A stretch of 8,751 nt of DNA from Alphaproteobacteria bacterium (GTDB lineage: Bacteria; Pseudomonadota; Alphaproteobacteria; UBA8366), in assembly GCA_029861675.1 (NCBI GenBank), contig JAOTYV010000207.1, forward strand, positions 1 to 8,751, in the 5' to 3' direction. Position numbers and translations under genes: made by a program. The notes below the pieces were generated by a model. It was not told where the DNA came from, did no database searches, and saw nothing but the letters and a program-made list of their open reading frames with translations. Below are positions 5,820 through 8,751 of this stretch, in pieces (within the stretch, counting starts at the first letter, position 1; the number at the start of each line of letters is the position of its first letter).

Positions 5820-6683
5820 ATGTATCGCCGGACTGCCATCATGCTCACTTTGTTGGGCATATTCATAAATTTCTCGATTCCGGAATTGGCTGCCGCCAAG
5901 CCGAAGAAGGGTGCTGGCTGGACGTGCGCTGCGCAGTATCAGCTTCGTTACAAAGCACAGGTGGCATCGGTCAATATTCAGGATTACCGGGAGAAATTCC
6001 TGGTCAACGGCCGGCAGCCGGTGCGCCGCGCCATGTTTGTTTTCCCGACCTTCTACAAAGTCATGCGTCAGCATATCCGCTCGGTCGTCGGTAAGCGCTA
6101 CGGCATCAAAACGATTGCCGAAAAGAAAACCACGACATTCGACGAAATCTATCTGTCCCGTGCGGCGGCGGGCATTGTCGCCGTCCGGTCTCGCGGCAAG
6201 AAGGATTTGGCGAAGTTGCAGGCCGCGAAGAATGGCAAACATATTAAAGAACTTGGATTGAGAAGCGACGGCATTGCCGAAACCTTGATTACCACCGGTG
6301 ACTACAACACGGTGCCGTCCAAGGAAGGATGGTCGACCCTGTCGATCCGCATCCTGAATGGACAGCAAATCCTAGGCATAGATAGCACCATCGTAATTCT
6401 TTCGCGCCGCGACAATAACAAAGAGCCGGGCATGCTGCCGTTCACCAAGGACCTGATTACCGGCAATTTTGTGACCGGGACCGAGTTTTCGCTGATGGAG
6501 CGGCTGGGCCGGCTTTACCGGGTTCCCTTCACAATGACTGCTTTGGGCGGCGCCAAACCGCTCTATGCCTATGCCGACGCGTGGAAAGACGCGAAGGCGT
6601 GGTTGAAGGGCTATTGGGAAAAATCGAAGCGGGCGGGGCCCGGTGAACGGGCCGTATCGGCGAAACACCCGGGCCGCTGCTGA
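5820..6683 (+). CDS. Secreted or periplasmic protein of unknown function
   Basis: I do not recognise a family. The 287-residue product starts MYRRTAIMLTLLGIFINFSI, a Sec signal peptide with probable cleavage after the Ala-Ala-Ala near residue 26. The mature part is basic, with many Lys and Arg, a Cys at 36 and a Cys as the final residue; no catalytic motif or membrane segment stands out. The segment at about 155-235 alternates hydrophobic and polar residues and looks like a beta-rich domain (LSIRILNGQQILGIDSTIVIL). The frame is open back to 5535 inside the ketosynthase gene, but the signal peptide and a GGGAACAGAG stretch just upstream mark 5820 as the start. It follows the acyl cluster after 164 bp that contain an inverted repeat, so co-transcription is uncertain. 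It converges on queG with a 27-bp gap. Confidence 0.8.
   Translation: MYRRTAIMLTLLGIFINFSIPELAAAKPKKGAGWTCAAQYQLRYKAQVASVNIQDYREKFLVNGRQPVRRAMFVFPTFYKVMRQHIRSVVGKRYGIKTIAEKKTTTFDEIYLSRAAAGIVAVRSRGKKDLAKLQAAKNGKHIKELGLRSDGIAETLITTGDYNTVPSKEGWSTLSIRILNGQQILGIDSTIVILSRRDNNKEPGMLPFTKDLITGNFVTGTEFSLMERLGRLYRVPFTMTALGGAKPLYAYADAWKDAKAWLKGYWEKSKRAGPGERAVSAKHPGRC
6637..6653. terminator. GC hairpin at the convergent end of the secreted-protein and queG genes
   Basis: GGCCCG (6637-6642) pairs with CGGGCC (6648-6653) around a 5-nt GTGAA loop, inside the last codons of the secreted-protein gene. Read on the minus strand it lies about 60 nt after the queG stop, with a TTTTT about 12 nt beyond the stem. 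It is a possible weak terminator for the queuosine operon. The late T-run and coding location keep confidence low. Confidence 0.25.
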
Positions 6684-6710
6684 GCCGCTTCCGCCGGCCT
6701 CCTGAAGACG

Positions 6711-7847
6711 TCACTCATCAACTGAACCCTGCCGCCATTCGGCGCACACCGCGCCGTCGGTTTCCCGTGGCATGTGCCGAGCGCGAAGCGCTATGAACCG
6801 CTCACTCGAGACCAAGCGAGCGAGCGACCAGACCGCCATGGCGCGAACGACGACCGCGTCGTCCGTCAGTCGGGCTTCCACGGCTTCCGAAAGCGCCGGA
6901 TTGCCGCTGTTGCCGCTGTTGCCGATGGCGATCAGAACGTTTCGGACGAACCGGTCACGACCGGTCCGCTTTATCGGCGATCCCGCGAACACTTTGCGAA
7001 AACCATCATCGTCCAGCGCGGCGAGATCCGCGAGACGGGGCGCGGTCAACTCGGCCCGGGGCAGGAAATTCGGATCCGTGGTGGCCGCGGCAAACTTGTT
7101 CCACGGACAGACCGCCAGACAGTCGTCGCAGCCGTAGATGCGGTTGCCCATCGGCGCGCGCAGCTCCGGCGGTATATGGCCTTTGTGTTCGATGGTGAGA
7201 TAGGAGATGCAGCGCCGCGCATCCAGCTTGTAAGGAGCGGGAAAGGCGTTGGTCGGGCAGATGTCGAGACAGCGTTGGCACGAGCCGCAATGATCGACAT
7301 CGGCGTCGTCGGGTTGCAGTGCCAAGTCTGTGAAGACCTCGCCGAGGAACATCCAAGATCCGAATTGCCGGGATACGAGATTGGTGTGCTTGCCCTGCCA
7401 GCCGAGCGCCGCATTTTGCGCAAGCGGCTTTTCCATCACCGGGGCGGTGTCGACGAAGAGCTTCACCTGGGCACTGAATTCGTCGTGCATCCACCGGGCC
7501 AGCACCCGCAGCCGCTTCTTCATGACGTCGTGATAGTCGCGGTTTTGGGCATAGACCGAGATCATCCCGCGGCCTTGGGCCGATAACTGTTCCAGCCGGC
7601 TCAGGGGATCGTTTGCCGGTGTGTAATTTGTCCCGACCACGATGATGCTCCGGGTATCGTCCCACAGGCGTCGGGGCGCGGACCGGCGGTCGGCATTGCC
7701 CGCAAGCCAGCCCATGTCGCCGTGGTAGCCGCGCCGCAAGAAGTCCGCCAGCGCGTTCTCCGCGCCGGCGCCGAGGTCCGGCGTCGCGAAGCCAATGGCG
7801 TCGAAGCCGAGTTCGAGCGCTTTTTCCCGGATCGCCTCGCGCGGCAT
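6711..7847 (-). CDS. queG: Epoxyqueuosine reductase QueG
   Basis: Performs the last step of queuosine synthesis: cobalamin-dependent reduction of epoxyqueuosine to queuosine in the anticodon wobble position of tRNA. The 378 residues match the usual length. The N-terminal catalytic region has [13 protein letters not shown] (131-143), whose Asp133 is the likely catalytic acid. Two 4Fe-4S clusters are supplied by C187xxC190xxC193xxxC197P, Cys213 in [13 protein letters not shown], and C240xxC243xxxC247PWNKFA. A HEAT-like helical tail (about 295-350) contains a GNSGNSGN stretch from a DNA tandem repeat. The frame runs open to 8168, but upstream residues overlap queF and are not conserved, so ATG 7847 is the start. 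It begins 8 bp after the queF stop, with no strong Shine-Dalgarno, suggesting translational coupling. Confidence 0.97.
   Translation of the reverse strand: MPREAIREKALELGFDAIGFATPDLGAGAENALADFLRRGYHGDMGWLAGNADRRSAPRRLWDDTRSIIVVGTNYTPANDPLSRLEQLSAQGRGMISVYAQNRDYHDVMKKRLRVLARWMHDEFSAQVKLFVDTAPVMEKPLAQNAALGWQGKHTNLVSRQFGSWMFLGEVFTDLALQPDDADVDHCGSCQRCLDICPTNAFPAPYKLDARRCISYLTIEHKGHIPPELRAPMGNRIYGCDDCLAVCPWNKFAAATTDPNFLPRAELTAPRLADLAALDDDGFRKVFAGSPIKRTGRDRFVRNVLIAIGNSGNSGNPALSEAVEARLTDDAVVVRAMAVWSLARLVSSERFIALRARHMPRETDGAVCAEWRQGSVDE
6901..6927. repeat. 9-bp tandem repeat inside queG
   Basis: TTGCCGCTG is repeated at 6901-6909 and 6910-6918, followed by a third near-copy TTGCCGATG. On the minus strand the exact copies encode Asn-Ser-Gly repeats after RNVLIAIG, in a loop of the HEAT-like tail, and keep the reading frame. 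Confidence 0.85.
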
Positions 7848-7855
7848 GGTACCGG

Positions 7856-8320
7856 TCAGCCGCGGCCGCGATAGGGTGGTACACCCTGGTCGGGCAGCCA
7901 TAGGCCCTCCGGCGGCGATCCGGATTGATAATATATGTCGATCGGGATGCCGCCGCGGGGGTACCAATACCCGCCGATCCGCAGCCACGCCGGCGCAATT
8001 GCATCCTCTATCCGTTTTGCGATGCCAACCGTACAGCCCTCGTGAAACCCGCGGTGATTGCGGAAGGACGCGAGGTACAGCTTCAGAGATTTGCTTTCCA
8101 GCAAGGCCCGATCCGGGACATAGTCGACAACGATATGGGCAAAATCCGGCTGCCCCGTTACCGGGCACAGCGATGTGAATTCCGGACAGGCGAAGCGGAC
8201 GAGATAGGGCGTTCCCGCATGCGGGTTCGGCACCGACTCCAGCGTGGCCGCGTCGGGAGAGGCCGGGACCTCCGAAGACGATCCAAGCTGAGTCAGGTTT
8301 TCGTATGGCGCATCGGTCAT
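7856..8320 (-). CDS. queF: NADPH-dependent 7-cyano-7-deazaguanine (preQ0) reductase QueF
   Basis: Reduces the nitrile of preQ0 to the aminomethyl group of preQ1 with NADPH, in the cytosol, ahead of tRNA insertion by Tgt. The 154-residue length is that of the single-domain (Bacillus YkvM-type) QueF, not the two-domain E. coli form. The nucleophile Cys52 lies in [13 protein letters not shown] with the conserved Asp59, and the QueF motif is ESKSLKLY (75-82), followed by SFRNH and GFHE. ATG 8320 is chosen: GCGGAAA lies a few bases upstream, and the open frame further upstream runs into queA and is not family-like. The C-terminal end PPYRGRG is poorly conserved. The gene starts 58 bp after queA and ends 8 bp before queG. 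Confidence 0.97.
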   Translation of the reverse strand: MTDAPYENLTQLGSSSEVPASPDAATLESVPNPHAGTPYLVRFACPEFTSLCPVTGQPDFAHIVVDYVPDRALLESKSLKLYLASFRNHRGFHEGCTVGIAKRIEDAIAPAWLRIGGYWYPRGGIPIDIYYQSGSPPEGLWLPDQGVPPYRGRG

Positions 8321-8336
8321 GGTCGTTTCCGCCCGG

Positions 8337-8353
8337 ATGATAGGAATGATAGG
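8337..8353. repeat. Short direct repeat in the queA-queF gap
   Basis: ATGATAGG occurs at 8337-8344 and 8346-8353, a 9-bp period, just upstream of the queF ribosome binding region on the minus strand. It could be a leftover duplication; no regulator is evident. Confidence 0.5.
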
Positions 8354-8378
8354 GGAGAAGGGGTGGCGCAGAAAGCTC

Positions 8379-8751
8379 TCAAAACCCGGCGCTGCCGTGC
8401 AGCAGACAGGCGTCGCCATAGGAGTAGAACCGGTAGCGCTGTTCGATGGCGTGTTGGTACGCGGCCTTGATACGCCCGCTGCCGGCAAAAGCGCAAACGA
8501 GCATGAACAGGGTAGAACGCGGCAGGTGGAAATTGGTCATCATCAGGTCCACCGCCCGGAACCGGTAGCCCGGCAAAATAAAGAGATCCGTTTCGCCCTC
8601 GAAGGGCGCGATCGGTCCTGGTGCGGTGTCCGCCGCGCCGCGCGCCGCGGTTTCCAGCAGCCGTAGCGGGGTGCTGCCGACCGCTACGATGCGGCCGCCA
8701 GCGGCCCGTGCAGCATTTACGGCGGCGGCCGTTTCGCGCGACACCGTGCCC
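8379..8751 (-). CDS. queA: S-adenosylmethionine:tRNA ribosyltransferase-isomerase QueA, partial (N-terminal part beyond window)
   Basis: QueA moves and isomerises the ribosyl group of S-adenosylmethionine onto preQ1 in tRNA, making epoxyqueuosine. Only the last 123 residues are here; the reading frame continues unbroken through the window end, so the GTG at 8744 is an internal codon, not a start. The C-terminal signatures are clear: [22 protein letters not shown], the FILPGYRF stretch, [19 protein letters not shown] and [19 protein letters not shown]. It has GST where many homologues have GTT, a mild change. It is upstream of queF and queG on the same strand and probably heads or lies within their operon; tgt, the enzyme acting just before QueA, is not visible. 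Confidence 0.96.
   Translation of the reverse strand, partial: GTVSRETAAAVNAARAAGGRIVAVGSTPLRLLETAARGAADTAPGPIAPFEGETDLFILPGYRFRAVDLMMTNFHLPRSTLFMLVCAFAGSGRIKAAYQHAIEQRYRFYSYGDACLLHGSAGF

Noticed and set aside
6774..7586. Plus-strand open frame opposite queG
   Set aside because: It is antisense to the Fe-S cysteine motifs of QueG and has no recognisable content of its own.
7848..8168. N-terminal extension of QueG
   Set aside because: It would overlap queF almost fully, and the extra 107 residues are not QueG-like; ATG 7847 gives the family's usual length.

Overview
The window is GC-rich, tightly packed bacterial DNA. A one-domain (about 154 aa) QueF, a TauD/TfdA dioxygenase, an LpxD-family acyltransferase and NodE/FabF-like lipid genes suggest a Gram-negative bacterium, most likely an alphaproteobacterium. 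This is inference from gene content; no rRNA or other marker gene is present. I see no tRNA, rRNA, insertion sequence, CRISPR array or phage gene.

Layout. (1) 30-1153, plus strand: a small secreted six-cysteine protein, then a membrane protein with a two-cysteine extramembrane domain; neither is recognisable. (2) 1240-2668, minus strand: a TauD/TfdA-type 2-oxoglutarate dioxygenase followed 4 bp later by a GNAT acetyltransferase, probably one transcript. (3) 2669-2979: a divergent intergenic region. (4) 2980-6683, plus strand: an LpxD-family N-acyltransferase, an acyl carrier protein, a NodE/FabF-like ketosynthase, then a secreted protein of unknown function. (5) 6711-8751, minus strand: queA (cut by the window edge), queF and queG, in that transcription order.

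How the genes work together. QueF makes preQ1, QueA adds the epoxycyclopentanediol ring to preQ1 already in tRNA, and QueG reduces epoxyqueuosine to queuosine; the Tgt step between QueF and QueA is not in view. The LpxD/ACP/ketosynthase trio forms a plausible self-contained acyl-modification module: the ketosynthase elongates a chain on the dedicated ACP and the LpxD-like enzyme transfers it to an amino sugar. The LpxD-like protein lacks the aromatic residues that stack on uracil in characterised LpxD and carries an insertion of about 20 residues. The ACP has Glu-Ser-Leu instead of Asp-Ser-Leu, and the ketosynthase has a NodE-like C-terminal signature. Together these suggest a specialised acylation pathway rather than the housekeeping lipid A genes. 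It is the most interesting part of the window, but its product cannot be read from sequence alone.
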